Shown in pieces: positions 43,715 through 52,889 of a DNA stretch of 64,000 nt; the stretch's first letter is position 1, and each line of letters starts with the position of its first letter. The stretch comes from an uncultured Lachnospiraceae bacterium (GTDB lineage: Bacteria > Bacillota > Clostridia > Lachnospirales > Lachnospiraceae), in assembly GCA_947629865.1 (NCBI GenBank), contig CANRFJ010000003.1:1-64000 (forward strand), given 5' to 3'. The notes below the pieces were generated by a model that saw nothing but the letters and a program-made list of their open reading frames with translations, was not told the origin of the DNA and did no database searches. The translations under genes were made by a program, and so were the position numbers.

Positions 43715-45568
43715 ATGTGCAGTATTTCCGGTTTTTTTAACCCTTCTGCCTCATTCGACGGACAAAGGGATTATTTTCTGCATATTCTTGACGACATGAA
43801 ATCGTCCATGGCACACCGCGGCCCGGACGATAACGGCAAACTGCTGACAAAGCACTGCGGGCTTGCCCATACCCGCCTGTCCATCATTGATTTGGAAAAC
43901 GGGCGCCAGCCCATGACAAAATCCATAGACGGCTATTCCTATCACATTGTATACAACGGGGAGATTTACAATCTGGATACGCTGAGGCGCCGCCTCACCC
44001 GCCATGGGGTAGAGCCGGAGACCACCTCGGACACCGAGGTGCTTCTGCTGTCCTTCCTCACCTTCGGCGCCGATTTTATCCGTGACGTAGACGGGATTTT
44101 TGCCTTTGCGATTTATGACGAGCGCCACCGGAGCCTCACCCTGTTTCGCGATGCCTTCGGCGTCAAGCCCCTCTTTTACACCGTACATGAGGGGACTTTT
44201 ATTTTCTCCTCAGAGCCAAAGGGGTGCTTTTGCTTTCCCGGCGTCACAGCGGCCCTTGACAAAAACGGCCTGAATGAGATTCTCTCCCTTGGCCCGGCGC
44301 GCACTCCCGGCTCCGGCGTATTCAGGGGCTTTCACGAACTTCTGCCCGGCACCTGCATGACCTGCAGCCGCCACGGTATGTCCACGGTGCAGTTCTTCCG
44401 TCTGGAAAGCCGCCCTCACTTTGACTCCTACGAGGAGACGGTGGAGAAAACCTCCTTTCTCATTCAGGACGCTATCCGCCGCCAGATGATATCGGATGTG
44501 CCGGTGTGCACGTTTCTCTCCGGCGGCGTGGATTCCAGCGTGGTATCGGCTGTGTGCGCCGCTGAACTGCGCAGGAAGGGAGATACGCTCACCACCTATT
44601 CTTTTGATTTTACAGAGAATGACAAATACTTTAAGGCCAACCGCTTCCAGCCCTCTCAGGATCGCCCCTATGTGGAAAAGATGGCGGCTTTCCTCCATTC
44701 AGACCACCATTATCTGGAGTGCGGCAATACCGTCCAGGCAGACCTTCTGACTGACTCGGTAGACGCCCACGACCTCCCCTGTATGGTGGATATTGATTCC
44801 TCCCTTCTGTATTTCTGCGGGGAGGTCAGCCGGACGCACAAGGTAGTTCTCACCGGCGAGTGCGCCGACGAGGTGTTCGGCGGATATCCCTGGTTCCACA
44901 GAGAGGATATGCTCTCCTCCGGTACGTTTCCCTGGACGCCGTCCCTGGAGCCCCGTCGGGCGCTTTTGACTCCGGAACTCGCGGAGTGCCTGGAGATGGA
45001 GGATTATGTAAAGAACACCTATCACAGGGCAGTGAGCGAGATCCATGTGCTGCCGGAGGAAAATGAGGTTGAGACGAACCGCCGCCGCGTGGGATATTTG
45101 AATATCCGCTTTTTCATGCAAACCCTTCTGAACCGCATGGATCGCACCAGTATGCACTCCGGTCTGGAGGCAAGGGTTCCCTTTGCCGACCGCGCCCTGG
45201 TGGATTATGTGTTTAATATTCCATGGGAGATGAAGGCGAGGGGAGGGGTTGTCAAAAATATCCTGCGCCAGGCCTCCCGCTCCCTTTTGCCGGAGGAGAT
45301 TCTGTTCCGCAAAAAGAGCCCCTATCCCAAGACCTATAATCCCTATTATGAGACTCTGCTGGCCGGACGTCTGCGGGAGGCCCTCGCGGATGCCGTCTGT
45401 CCGGTTCGGGAGCTTCTCAACCCGATTGCCCTGAAACAGTTTCTCGACAATCCAAAGGACTACGGTTCCCCCTGGTACGGACAGCTGATGGCGGGGCCGC
45501 AGATGATCGCCTATCTCCTACAGTTGAATTATTTTCTCAAAAAATACAGGGTGTCAATCACACTTTAG
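43715..45568 (+). CDS. asnB: asparagine synthase (glutamine-hydrolysing)
   Basis: A 617-residue AsnB. The start at 43715 places Cys2 (MCSISGF) at the mature N-terminus, as required for the class II glutaminase domain (about 2-190). The synthetase domain follows, with the PP-loop FLSGGVDSSVVSAV (about 265). The C-terminus is complete. GGAGGATTTTT precedes the start. The gene stands alone on the plus strand and ends in a terminator. No T-box motif (AGGGTGG) is present in its leader. Confidence 0.96.
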   Translation: MCSISGFFNPSASFDGQRDYFLHILDDMKSSMAHRGPDDNGKLLTKHCGLAHTRLSIIDLENGRQPMTKSIDGYSYHIVYNGEIYNLDTLRRRLTRHGVEPETTSDTEVLLLSFLTFGADFIRDVDGIFAFAIYDERHRSLTLFRDAFGVKPLFYTVHEGTFIFSSEPKGCFCFPGVTAALDKNGLNEILSLGPARTPGSGVFRGFHELLPGTCMTCSRHGMSTVQFFRLESRPHFDSYEETVEKTSFLIQDAIRRQMISDVPVCTFLSGGVDSSVVSAVCAAELRRKGDTLTTYSFDFTENDKYFKANRFQPSQDRPYVEKMAAFLHSDHHYLECGNTVQADLLTDSVDAHDLPCMVDIDSSLLYFCGEVSRTHKVVLTGECADEVFGGYPWFHREDMLSSGTFPWTPSLEPRRALLTPELAECLEMEDYVKNTYHRAVSEIHVLPEENEVETNRRRVGYLNIRFFMQTLLNRMDRTSMHSGLEARVPFADRALVDYVFNIPWEMKARGGVVKNILRQASRSLLPEEILFRKKSPYPKTYNPYYETLLAGRLREALADAVCPVRELLNPIALKQFLDNPKDYGSPWYGQLMAGPQMIAYLLQLNYFLKKYRVSITL

Positions 45569-45588
45569 AAGCCGTGCGGCGACGCGGC

Positions 45589-45622
45589 AAAAGCCCCGAA
45601 CCAGTTGGTTTACGGGGCTTTT
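45589..45622. terminator. bidirectional intrinsic terminator between asnB and dpaB
   Basis: AAAAGCCCCG and CGGGGCTTTT form a 10-bp stem around a 14-nt loop, with A and T runs on opposite sides. It serves converging asnB (plus) and dpaB (minus). Confidence 0.85.
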
Positions 45623-45631
45623 ATCTGCATT

Positions 45632-46246
45632 TTATTCTTTTTTCTCCCCGCCTCCCTGCCGTGGGGACTGCAAAACCGGCTGGATCTGTCTGCCCCTCAG
45701 GGCCTCCTCTACTGTCTCAGGGAGTTTTTCCAGACAGGCCGTCATGGAGCGCGGCTTCGCCCTGCAGTCGTCCTGCCCAAAGGGAACAAAATAAATGTGC
45801 TTTGTATTCATCAATTCCCCGATATTTTTCAGATTGGCCCCCAGGGCGTCGTTGGTGGAAATGGAAACCACTACGGGCTTTTCATTCCGCAGATGAGCCT
45901 TGGCCGCCATCAGAACCGGAGAATCCGTGATTCCGGCGCACAACTTTGCCATTGTATTGCCGGTGCAGGGAGCGATGACCAGCACATCGAGGAGAGATTT
46001 CGGCCCGATGGGTTCTGCTTCCTGCAGCGTAAATATCCCGCGCTCACCGGTTATCTCCTGTATTTCTATAATAAAATCCCTGGCATTTCCAAATCGGCTG
46101 TTGATTGTCTGGGCCTGATTGGAGAAAATCGGAATCACCCGGTTATTTTCTTCCACCAGCCGTCTCACCACGCCCTTTACCTTCTCATATGTGCAAAATG
46201 AACCGGTGATGGCAAAGCCCACCGTTCTCTGTTCATTTTCGCCCAT
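45632..46246 (-). CDS. dpaB: dipicolinate synthase subunit B
   Basis: A 204-residue flavoprotein-fold protein (SpoVFB). The start MGENEQRTVGFAITGSFCTYEKV and the block DVLVIAPCTGNTMAKLCAGITDSPVLMAAKA-type motif (CTGNT) are characteristic. With DpaA it makes dipicolinic acid in the mother cell for the spore core. It overlaps dpaA by 14 nt. The C-terminal tail is Gln/Gly/Lys-rich and non-conserved. Confidence 0.94.
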   Translation of the reverse strand: MGENEQRTVGFAITGSFCTYEKVKGVVRRLVEENNRVIPIFSNQAQTINSRFGNARDFIIEIQEITGERGIFTLQEAEPIGPKSLLDVLVIAPCTGNTMAKLCAGITDSPVLMAAKAHLRNEKPVVVSISTNDALGANLKNIGELMNTKHIYFVPFGQDDCRAKPRSMTACLEKLPETVEEALRGRQIQPVLQSPRQGGGEKKE

Positions 46247-47030
46247 TCCGCTGCTCTCCTCCCAGAATTGTTTGTTCTATTACTTCCAATAATATTTTCG
46301 CAGCGGATTTTGGTGCATATTTACCGGGCAGTCCCGGACATAATTTTGCATGGGTTCCCTTTTTTCGACAATATTCAAAATCCACGCCGCCCGGCTTTGA
46401 GGCGATGTCAATAATGACGGCCTCCGGTGACAGCCGCTCTAAGAACGACGCGGTCAGGACGGGCGCCGGTACGGTATTAAATATAAAATCATACTCGGAC
46501 AGTCCGTGGGGCTCCTCAAAGGACATGGCGAGACACCCCATGGCCTGGGCGCGGGCGCGTCTCTCCGCACTCCGCTCCATGACAGACACACGGGCCTTCA
46601 GGGACACAAGTTTATCTGCCAGCACTTCGCCGCAGCGGCCGTACCCGACGACCAGGCTCCGGCTTCCGTGGATACTCACAACACCGGCCTGCAGAGCCTC
46701 TGCAATCGCTCCCTCCGCTGTGGCGACGGCATTCCGGCTGGCGATCTCCTCCGACTGCATATAATCCACAAATCGGATTCCCCGACCGCAACATTCGTCC
46801 ATCATCCTTTCCGGAAAACGGCAGCCATAGACCGTCTGCCCCTTTTGCAGTTTTTCGTGGTTTGCCCTCATATATTCTGCTGTCTGAGGAACCGGAAGGA
46901 GCACTGCGTCGTGATAGCCCGGCTGATACTCCTGCGCCGTCATCACCTCGTGTCCCCTCTCCTTCAGAAGCTCCGCCAGATACTGCTGCCTGGCCTCTGA
47001 GCCCAGCACAAGAAAATGGTACCGATTCAT
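46233..47030 (-). CDS. dpaA: dipicolinate synthase subunit A
   Basis: About 265 residues (SpoVFA). The N-terminal dinucleotide-binding-like domain starts MNRYHFLVLGSEARQQYL, and a second Rossmann motif, LVVGYGRCGEVLADKL, lies near residue 145. It oxidises the intermediate from DapA-derived dihydrodipicolinate. I place the start at 47030 behind GGAGGTAAAA; the ORF-track start at 47042 is inside that site. A hairpin, ATTTCTGT/ACAGAAAT, sits directly upstream of the site. Confidence 0.94.
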   Translation of the reverse strand: MNRYHFLVLGSEARQQYLAELLKERGHEVMTAQEYQPGYHDAVLLPVPQTAEYMRANHEKLQKGQTVYGCRFPERMMDECCGRGIRFVDYMQSEEIASRNAVATAEGAIAEALQAGVVSIHGSRSLVVGYGRCGEVLADKLVSLKARVSVMERSAERRARAQAMGCLAMSFEEPHGLSEYDFIFNTVPAPVLTASFLERLSPEAVIIDIASKPGGVDFEYCRKKGTHAKLCPGLPGKYAPKSAAKILLEVIEQTILGGEQRNGRK

Positions 47031-47040
47031 TTTTACCTCC

Positions 47041-47061
47041 ATTTCTGTCAGGAACAGAAAT
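47041..47061 (-). promoter_or_regulatory. hairpin next to the dpaA ribosome binding site
   Basis: ATTTCTGT-TCCTG-ACAGAAAT, an 8-bp stem with a 5-nt loop, ends where the GGAGG of dpaA begins. A second GGAGG lies on its 5' side. It could influence dpaA translation. Confidence 0.4.
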
Positions 47062-47141
47062 TCCTCCTTTGACAGACTCCCTGCCCTGACAGATTTTCCC
47101 GATACTTCATTTTATGCCAGAGCCGCCTTTTTGACTCCCTC

Positions 47142-47900
47142 TCATTCCTCCGAGAGCTCCAGCTCCACCGGACAGTGATCGGAGCCCGTGACCTGCGTGT
47201 GGATAGCGGCGCCCCTCATGCGGCTTACCATGTTTTCCGATACGAGGAAATAGTCGATGCGCCAGCCCGCATTTCTCTCACGGGCCCTGAAGCGGTACGA
47301 CCACCAGCTGTAGACGCCCTCGGTGTCCGGGTAAAAGGTGCGGTAACTGTCCACAAAGCCGCTGGCCAGAAGCTCTGTCATTTTCCCCCGTTCCTCGTCC
47401 GTAAACCCGGCATTTCTCCGATTGTTTTTCGGGTTTTTCAGGTCAATCTCCCGGTGAGCCACGTTGAGATCCCCGCAGACTACCACGCCCTTTTTCGCCG
47501 CCAGTCCTGTCAGGTACCCACGGAAGGCGTCCTCCCACTCCAGCCGGTAGGGAAGACGCCGCAACTCATTCTGGGAATTGGGCGTATATACCGTCACCAG
47601 ATAGAAATCGTCATATTCCAGCGTAATGACGCGCCCCTCCTTATCATGCTCCGCAATGCCGAGTCCGTAAGAGACCGACAGCGGCTCCTCTCTGGTAAAG
47701 ACGGCCGTGCCGGAATACCCCTTTTTCTCAGCGTAATTCCAGTACTGGTGATATTCGGGCAGCGCCAGTTCCAGCTGCCCCTCCTGCAATTTTGTCTCCT
47801 GTATACAGAATATGTCGGCGTCGATTTCCTGAAAAAAATCCAGAAAATTTTTCCCGACGCAGGCGCGCAGTCCGTTTACATTCCATGAAATCAGTTTCAT
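47142..47900 (-). CDS. xthA: exodeoxyribonuclease III / AP endonuclease
   Basis: A 252-residue ExoIII-family enzyme. Catalytic motifs are SWNVNGLRA, QETKLQ, GDLNVAHREID and the C-terminal SDHCPVELEL. It cleaves at abasic sites and trims 3' ends in base-excision repair. The start at 47900 follows GAAGGTTAAA. The ORF continues upstream through the structured element, but those residues are not conserved-looking. The element's last pairing strand lies about 5 nt upstream of the AAGG. Confidence 0.96.
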   Translation of the reverse strand: MKLISWNVNGLRACVGKNFLDFFQEIDADIFCIQETKLQEGQLELALPEYHQYWNYAEKKGYSGTAVFTREEPLSVSYGLGIAEHDKEGRVITLEYDDFYLVTVYTPNSQNELRRLPYRLEWEDAFRGYLTGLAAKKGVVVCGDLNVAHREIDLKNPKNNRRNAGFTDEERGKMTELLASGFVDSYRTFYPDTEGVYSWWSYRFRARERNAGWRIDYFLVSENMVSRMRGAAIHTQVTGSDHCPVELELSEE

Positions 47901-47914
47901 TTTAACCTTCATTT

Positions 47915-48044
47915 CTGAGCGACTTGTCGCGAGGAGGCGATGAGAAAGCTGCGTACGCAGTTTCTCATCTGCCATCACAGCAATTTGTTTTCGCTCAGAA
48001 ACAAATTGCCGTGTGAAAAATAGCTATCGAGCTATTTTTCACAC
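47915..48044 (-). ncRNA. structured leader-like element, copy 2 (three hairpins plus pseudoknot)
   Basis: Minus strand: H1 is GTGTGAAAAATAG...CTATTTTTCACAC; H2 is GCAATTTGTTT/AAACAAATTGC with loop CTGAGCGA; H3 is GATGAGAAA/TTTCTCATC around CTGCGTACGCAG with one bulged C. The 3' strand TCGCTCAG pairs perfectly (8 bp) with the H2 loop. An alternative hairpin GCGAC/GTCGC (47919-47930) overlaps that strand, so the two structures exclude each other. H1 is nearly identical to that of copy 1, while H2, H3 and the pseudoknot differ with paired changes. It sits directly before xthA. Confidence 0.62.
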
Positions 48045-48066
48045 TAATCCCCATTTCGAAGCGTCT

Positions 48067-48276
48067 CTATGCGACGGATATCACTTTGTACTCCTGCTCC
48101 TCCACCGTCTTTGTCAGCGTCTCGTCAGAGACCTCGGCGCTCATCGTCACCACGGCTGTGCCGTCCTTGTGGCTTACGACCGCCTCCTGTACTCCCGGCA
48201 GAGCCTCCAGGCATTTCTTCACTCTTGCCTCACAGTGTTCGCACATCATTCCCTCAATTTTCATTGTCTTTTTCAT
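48067..48276 (-). CDS. possible internally initiated CopZ-like copper chaperone
   Basis: Within copA and in the same frame, ATG at 48276 is preceded by AAGGAAGGAAAAAAATT. Translation from it would give a 69-residue HMA protein, [19 protein letters not shown]..., the exact size of free CopZ chaperones. The purine-rich linker encoding KRKKGRKK contains the site. I infer that the cell may make both the full CopA and a separate chaperone; only experiment can show it. Confidence 0.45.
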   Translation of the reverse strand: MKKTMKIEGMMCEHCEARVKKCLEALPGVQEAVVSHKDGTAVVTMSAEVSDETLTKTVEEQEYKVISVA

Positions 48277-50583
48277 AATTTTTTTCCTTCCTTTCTTTCT
48301 TTTTATTTTTTTATCTCTTTTTCCACTGTATATGTCAAAGAGATTTAAGCGCAGGGCGTTCGTCACCACGCAGAAGCTGGACAGGCTCATGGCCGCCGCT
48401 CCGAACATCGGATTCAGCTGCCAGCCAAACAGGGGAATCCACACTCCGGCCGCCAGCGGAATACCGATAACATTGTAAATAAACGCCCAAAAAAGATTTT
48501 CGTGGATATTGCGCAGCGCCGCCCGACTCAGCCGGACAGCCGCCGGCACATCTATGAGACGGCTTTTCATGAGCACCACGTCCGCCGCATCGATGGCAAT
48601 ATCCGTACCGGCTCCGATGGCAATGCCGATATCCGCCCTGGTAAGCGCCGGCGCGTCGTTGATGCCGTCTCCTACCATGGCCGTCCGCCCGCTCTCTCTG
48701 AGCCTCCGGATAACCGCCTCCTTGCCCTCCGGCAGGACGCCGGCAATGACTTCGTCCACACCGGCCTGGGCGCCAATGGCCTTTGCCGTCCGCTCGTTGT
48801 CTCCGGTCAGCATTACCACGCGGATCCCCATGTTCTGCAGCGCCCTTACCGCCTTCGGGCTGTCCTCCTTTATCACGTCCGCCACGGCGATAATACCCAG
48901 GAGGTTCCCCTCTCTGGAAAAATAGAGTGGCGTCTTTCCCTCCTCTGCCAGCTCCTCGGCCTGCCCTTTCACCGACTCCGGCACCGCCGCCTGTTCGCAG
49001 ATGAATCCATAGTGGCCGCCGCAGAGCGTCTCTCCCCCGTATAGCGCCCTCAATCCGTTACCCGGCAGCGCCTGGAATTCCGTCACATCGCTCACTTCGG
49101 CCCCGTTTCTCTCTCCATAGGCGAGCACGGCTCCCGCCAGGGGGTGTTCGCTCCTTTTCTCCAGAGAGCACGCCAGGGAGAGCAGTTCCCTCTCCCGGAC
49201 TCCCTCCGCCGGGATCACGTCAGTCACCTCCGGCTCCCCCCTTGTGATCGTACCGGTCTTGTCAAGGGCCACAACCTCCACCCTGCCTGTCTCCTCCAGG
49301 GAAACAGCAGTCTTAAACATAATGCCGTGCCTGGCTCCTATTCCGCTCCCCACCATGATCGCCACAGGAGTCGCCAGCCCCAGCGCGCAGGGACAGCTGA
49401 TTACCAGCACGGATATGCTCCTTGCCAGCGCAAAGCCAATCGTCTGTCCCGCAATCAGCCACACGGCCAGCGTCACAAGGGCTGTCAGGATAACGGCCGG
49501 AACAAAAATTCCGGAAACCTTATCCGCCACTTTGGCGATCGGAGCTTTGGTGGCCGCCGCGTCGCTCACCATGCGTATGATCTGCGACAGGGTGGTGTCC
49601 TCACCCACACGGCGCGCCTCGCACCGGAGAAATCCAGACTGGTTGACAGTGGCCGCGGACACATCGTCTCCTGCCTCCTTGTCCACAGGGATACTCTCCC
49701 CGGTAAGGGCCGACTCATCGACGGCGCTGCTCCCCTCCAGTACCACGCCGTCTACCGGTATATTTTCTCCCGGACGCACCACAAATACATCTCCCTTTTT
49801 CACCTGGGCGACAGGAACCTCCCTCTCCTCTCCCTCCACTGCGATCACCGCCGTCCTGGGCGACAGTCTCATAAGCCCTTTCAGGGCGTCCGTTGTCCTT
49901 CCCTTGGATCGGGCCTCCAGCATTTTCCCCACTGTGATCAGCGTAAGGATCATGGCGGCCGACTCAAAATAAAACTCATGCATACAGGACATGACGCCCT
50001 CCATGTCCATGCGCATCTGGGCATCTGTCATCGCAAACAGGGCATAGACGCTGTAGACAAACGCAGCGCTGGCTCCCAGCGCCACTAGCGTATCCATGTT
50101 CGGCGCCCTGTGAAACAGACTCCGGTACCCGCTCACAAAAAACTTCTGATTAATCACCATGATCGCTATCGTGAGAAGCATCTGCGCAAGCCCCGCGGCC
50201 ACATGGTTCTCTGCCAGAAAAGCGGGCAGTGGCCATCCCCACATCATATGCCCCATGGAAATATACATCAGCGCCGCCAGAAAAATAAGAGAGACGCACA
50301 GCCGTTTTTTCAAAAGAGGAGTCTCCCTGTCGCGCAGCGCCTCCTCGTCTCCGCTCATCGCCGGAGCGGAAGCCTCTCCTCCCGTTCCCTTCTGTCCGGC
50401 GCCGTATCCGGCCGCCTCCACTGCCCGTATGATCGCCGCGGGTTCGGCGCTCCCCTCCACTCCCATGGAGTTAGTCAGCAGACTGACTGAGCAGGCGGTC
50501 ACACCCGGCACTTTCTTCACTGCCTTTTCCACCCTGGCGCTGCACGCCGCACATGTCATACCCGTCACCGTATACTGTTCCAT
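48067..50583 (-). CDS. copA: copper-translocating P1B-type ATPase with C-terminal CopZ-like domain
   Basis: About 838 residues. The N-terminal metal-binding domain has [13 protein letters not shown]; eight transmembrane helices include the CPC motif [11 protein letters not shown]. The phosphorylation site is DKTGTIT, the HP motif SEHPLAGAV, and the hinge GDGINDAP. After a Lys-rich linker ([14 protein letters not shown]) a second HMA domain, [16 protein letters not shown], closes the protein. It exports Cu(I). The start at 50583 follows GGAGGCGGAG, 36 nt after csoR. The C-terminal domain looks like a fused CopZ chaperone and has its own internal start signal. Confidence 0.95.
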   Translation of the reverse strand: MEQYTVTGMTCAACSARVEKAVKKVPGVTACSVSLLTNSMGVEGSAEPAAIIRAVEAAGYGAGQKGTGGEASAPAMSGDEEALRDRETPLLKKRLCVSLIFLAALMYISMGHMMWGWPLPAFLAENHVAAGLAQMLLTIAIMVINQKFFVSGYRSLFHRAPNMDTLVALGASAAFVYSVYALFAMTDAQMRMDMEGVMSCMHEFYFESAAMILTLITVGKMLEARSKGRTTDALKGLMRLSPRTAVIAVEGEEREVPVAQVKKGDVFVVRPGENIPVDGVVLEGSSAVDESALTGESIPVDKEAGDDVSAATVNQSGFLRCEARRVGEDTTLSQIIRMVSDAAATKAPIAKVADKVSGIFVPAVILTALVTLAVWLIAGQTIGFALARSISVLVISCPCALGLATPVAIMVGSGIGARHGIMFKTAVSLEETGRVEVVALDKTGTITRGEPEVTDVIPAEGVRERELLSLACSLEKRSEHPLAGAVLAYGERNGAEVSDVTEFQALPGNGLRALYGGETLCGGHYGFICEQAAVPESVKGQAEELAEEGKTPLYFSREGNLLGIIAVADVIKEDSPKAVRALQNMGIRVVMLTGDNERTAKAIGAQAGVDEVIAGVLPEGKEAVIRRLRESGRTAMVGDGINDAPALTRADIGIAIGAGTDIAIDAADVVLMKSRLIDVPAAVRLSRAALRNIHENLFWAFIYNVIGIPLAAGVWIPLFGWQLNPMFGAAAMSLSSFCVVTNALRLNLFDIYSGKRDKKIKRKKGRKKIMKKTMKIEGMMCEHCEARVKKCLEALPGVQEAVVSHKDGTAVVTMSAEVSDETLTKTVEEQEYKVISVA

Positions 50584-50619
50584 CTCCGCCTCCATTCCTG
50601 CATCTGTCCCTAACGCATT

Positions 50620-50925
50620 TTATTTCATCAATTTCTTCAGAGTGTCCAGCAGTTCCTCGACTGTCTCCTGCTTTCCCTCGCGTATGTCCCTGGTCACACA
50701 GGTTCTTATGTGGTTGGCAAGCAGCACCCGGTTAAAGCTGTTCAGCGCCGCATTGGCCGCCGCCACCTGAATCAGAATATCCGTACAATAGGCATCTTTT
50801 TCCACCATTTTGCGGATTCCCCGTATCTGCCCCTCGATCCGGTTCAGCCGGTGGAGCAGATCCTTATATTCCTCCGGAGAGCGCTCTTTTGTTTTCTGAC
50901 AACAGCCACATTCCTCTTTTTTCAT
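50620..50925 (-). CDS. csoR: copper-sensing repressor CsoR
   Basis: About 101 residues of the CsoR/RcnR family. The helical core has the Cu(I)-ligand pattern Cys (AYCTDIL), His and Cys (NHIRTC). An extra N-terminal Cys-rich segment (KKEECGCCQK) precedes it. Copper binding releases it from the operator. The start at 50925 follows GGAGGATGCT. It heads the csoR-copA operon, with its operator in its own promoter. Confidence 0.95.
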   Translation of the reverse strand: MKKEECGCCQKTKERSPEEYKDLLHRLNRIEGQIRGIRKMVEKDAYCTDILIQVAAANAALNSFNRVLLANHIRTCVTRDIREGKQETVEELLDTLKKLMK

Positions 50926-50980
50926 AGCATCCTCCATTCAGTAAGGCAAATACATTCGTCCAGCGCCTCTTTCTGACGTT

Positions 50981-51009
50981 ATCATATACCCCCATGGGGT
51001 ATATGTCAA
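50981..51009 (-). promoter_or_regulatory. csoR promoter with CsoR operator in the spacer
   Basis: On the minus strand TTGACA (51004-51009) and TATGAT (50981-50986) are 17 nt apart. The spacer and edges hold the perfect dyad ATATACCCC-CAT-GGGGTATAT (50984-51004), the classic G/C-tract CsoR site. Repressor binding would block the promoter directly. Confidence 0.88.
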
Positions 51010-51021
51010 GCCTTTTTTTGA

Positions 51022-51050
51022 TTGCGGGCTATATTTAATTATGTTATACT
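51022..51050 (+). promoter_or_regulatory. sigma-A promoter of the PocR gene
   Basis: TTGCGG, a 17-nt spacer and TATACT on the plus strand, divergent from the csoR promoter 13 nt away. The leader to the TTG start at 51135 is about 80 nt. Confidence 0.55.
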
Positions 51051-51134
51051 ATATACTGTCAAATATGCAAATTGCAAACTGTGCGGCAGACGGCGCTCTG
51101 CCCGCACCATACCGGAGAGGAAAGGGGAATAATA

Positions 51135-51916
51135 TTGGAACTAAAAGATTTTATGGATTTATCAAAACTCCAGAAGATTCAGGACGATTTTTCAAACGCC
51201 ACCGGCCTGGCTGCCATTGCGGTCGGCATGGACGGCGAGTATCTTACAACCGGAAGTAATTTTACGGATTTCTGTATGAAATACACCCGCGGCTCCGAGG
51301 AGGGAAACCGGCGCTGCGTAAAATGCGACAACGAGTGTACCGGCACTTATTTCTGCCATGCCGGTCTGATGGACTTCTCCGTAGACATTGTCGTGGATGG
51401 GGAAAAAGTCGGGGCCATCATCGGCGGACAGGTGCTTCCGGAACAGCCGGACGAGGACAAATTCCGGGAGACCGCCAAAGAACTTGGCATTGATCCGGAG
51501 GCCTACATACAGGCGCTTCGCCAGGTGCCGGTCAGCACGGAAAAAAAATCCGCGCAGCCGCCGATCTGCTGGGAATGATTACAAACCAGCTGGTAAATCT
51601 GGAATATTACAGACACCACAACGCCTCCCGCCTGGACATCATGCAGGAGGAGATACAGCAGTCCAAAGAATTTATTGATACAATCAACGAGTACACACGG
51701 AATCTCAAAGCGATTTCCAGCAAGCAGCGTATTCTGGCTCTGAACGCCAGTATTGAGGCGGCCCGCAGCGGAGAGGCCGGCGCCGGGTTTTCCGTCGTGG
51801 CCAAGAGTATGCAGGATCTCTCCACCCAGTCCGAGGAGATTTACGGAGACATCGAGCAGTCCGTGAACGAGATTACCAAGACATTTTCCACCCTGTCCAG
51901 CCTGTTTGAGGAGTGA
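51135..51916 (+). pseudogene. PocR-domain chemoreceptor-like protein, frameshifted at an A8 run
   Basis: Two adjacent ORFs (to 51578 and from 51575) form one 260-residue protein if one A is added to the A8 run at 51541-51548. The N-terminal part (about 1-135) is a PocR sensory domain with Cys-rich CVKCDNECTGTYFCHAG. The C-terminal part has the chemoreceptor signalling tip ILALNASIEAARSGEAGAGF. No membrane helix, so a soluble receptor. The start is TTG with AAAGGGG 7 nt upstream. The frameshift creates a TGA that overlaps the next ATG (ATGA), so the halves might be made separately. Alternatives are sequencing error, slippage or true inactivation. Confidence 0.8.
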
Positions 51917-51985
51917 GGAAACGCTGCCGGCTCTCCGGCCGCGCATGTGTCCTGGGGCGCGCGACGTCAGGCTGTCGGCGCACGC

Positions 51986-52774
51986 TTACCGCTCACAATC
52001 CGTGAGTTCTGTGATGGTGGGCGAGTCTCCGCACACGGCACAGCCCGAGGTATCCGCGGGCAGTTTTATCTTGCGAAATTCCATTTTAAGGGCATTATAC
52101 GTCAACAGATAACCGGTCAGCAGTTCCCCTGCGCCGGTTATATATTTGATCGCCTCCATCGCCTGCAGGCTTCCGATGACGCCGGGCATGGCTCCGACCA
52201 CGCCTGCCTGTCTGCCGGTGGGCACCGCCCCCTCAGGCGGCGGCGCTCCGAATACGCAGCGGTAACAGGGGCCCTCTCCCGGCACATAGGTCATCAGCTG
52301 TCCCTCAAATCCGAGGATCCCCGCATGGGAAAACGGCTTCTCCGCCATGACGCAGGCATCGTTTATCAAAAATTTGGCGGTAAAATTATCGGTTCCGTCA
52401 ATAATAAAATCATATCCCGCAATCAAATCCATAATATTTCCGGCCGCCGCACAAGTGCGGTATGTATTTACGGTGACGTCCGGATTCAGCCGGTTCATGG
52501 TCTCCCTGGCGGACTCAACCTTTGCCTTTCCCAGGTCGTCTGTGCTGTGCAGAATCTGCCTCTGCAGATTGGACAGCTCCACCTCGTCGGCGTCCGCAAT
52601 CCCGATTGTTCCCACACCGGCGGCAGTCAGATACATGGCCGCCGACGAGCCGAGACCGCCCGCCCCTATGATCAGGACACGGGAATCCAGCAGTTTTTCC
52701 TGTCCCTCGGCGCCGATTTCCCTCAGAACGGTGTGTCTGGAATAGCGCTCCGTCTGCTCATTCGTAAATGTCAT
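51986..52774 (-). CDS. MoeB/ThiF/HesA-family adenylyltransferase
   Basis: A 262-residue E1-like enzyme that adenylates the C-terminal Gly of a ubiquitin-like sulfur carrier. The nucleotide-binding motif VLIIGAGGLGSSAAMYL is present, as are the ELSNLQRQILH block, the DGTDNF motif and Cys pairs CYRCVF and CAVCGD that bind zinc. No ThiS/MoaD gene is adjacent, so the carrier (thiamine, molybdopterin or other) is unknown. The gene converges with the PocR gene, with a 69-nt gap holding only a small GCCGG/CCGGC hairpin. Confidence 0.92.
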   Translation of the reverse strand: MTFTNEQTERYSRHTVLREIGAEGQEKLLDSRVLIIGAGGLGSSAAMYLTAAGVGTIGIADADEVELSNLQRQILHSTDDLGKAKVESARETMNRLNPDVTVNTYRTCAAAGNIMDLIAGYDFIIDGTDNFTAKFLINDACVMAEKPFSHAGILGFEGQLMTYVPGEGPCYRCVFGAPPPEGAVPTGRQAGVVGAMPGVIGSLQAMEAIKYITGAGELLTGYLLTYNALKMEFRKIKLPADTSGCAVCGDSPTITELTDCER

Positions 52775-52830
52775 CGCTAACCACCTCGCATACTATACAG
52801 AAACTGTGCTTCATCTCCCGCCCCTCATCA

Positions 52831-52866
52831 CAAAAAATTGCACCATTAACCGAATAATGGTGCAAT
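52831..52866 (-). terminator. intrinsic terminator of efp
   Basis: ATTGCACCATTA and TAATGGTGCAAT form a 12-bp stem with a 6-nt loop, followed on the minus strand by TTTTTTG. A canonical terminator 24 nt after efp. Confidence 0.93.
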
Positions 52867-52889
52867 CTCTCTCGCATCAGACAATTTTC

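Noticed and set aside
47060-47130. Sigma-K promoter for dpaA
   Set aside because: CATAAAATG resembles the -10 box, but no AC element lies at the right distance.
49144-50088. 314-aa plus-strand ORF opposite copA
   Set aside because: All copA motifs are on the other strand; the ORF is an antisense artefact of GC-biased codons.
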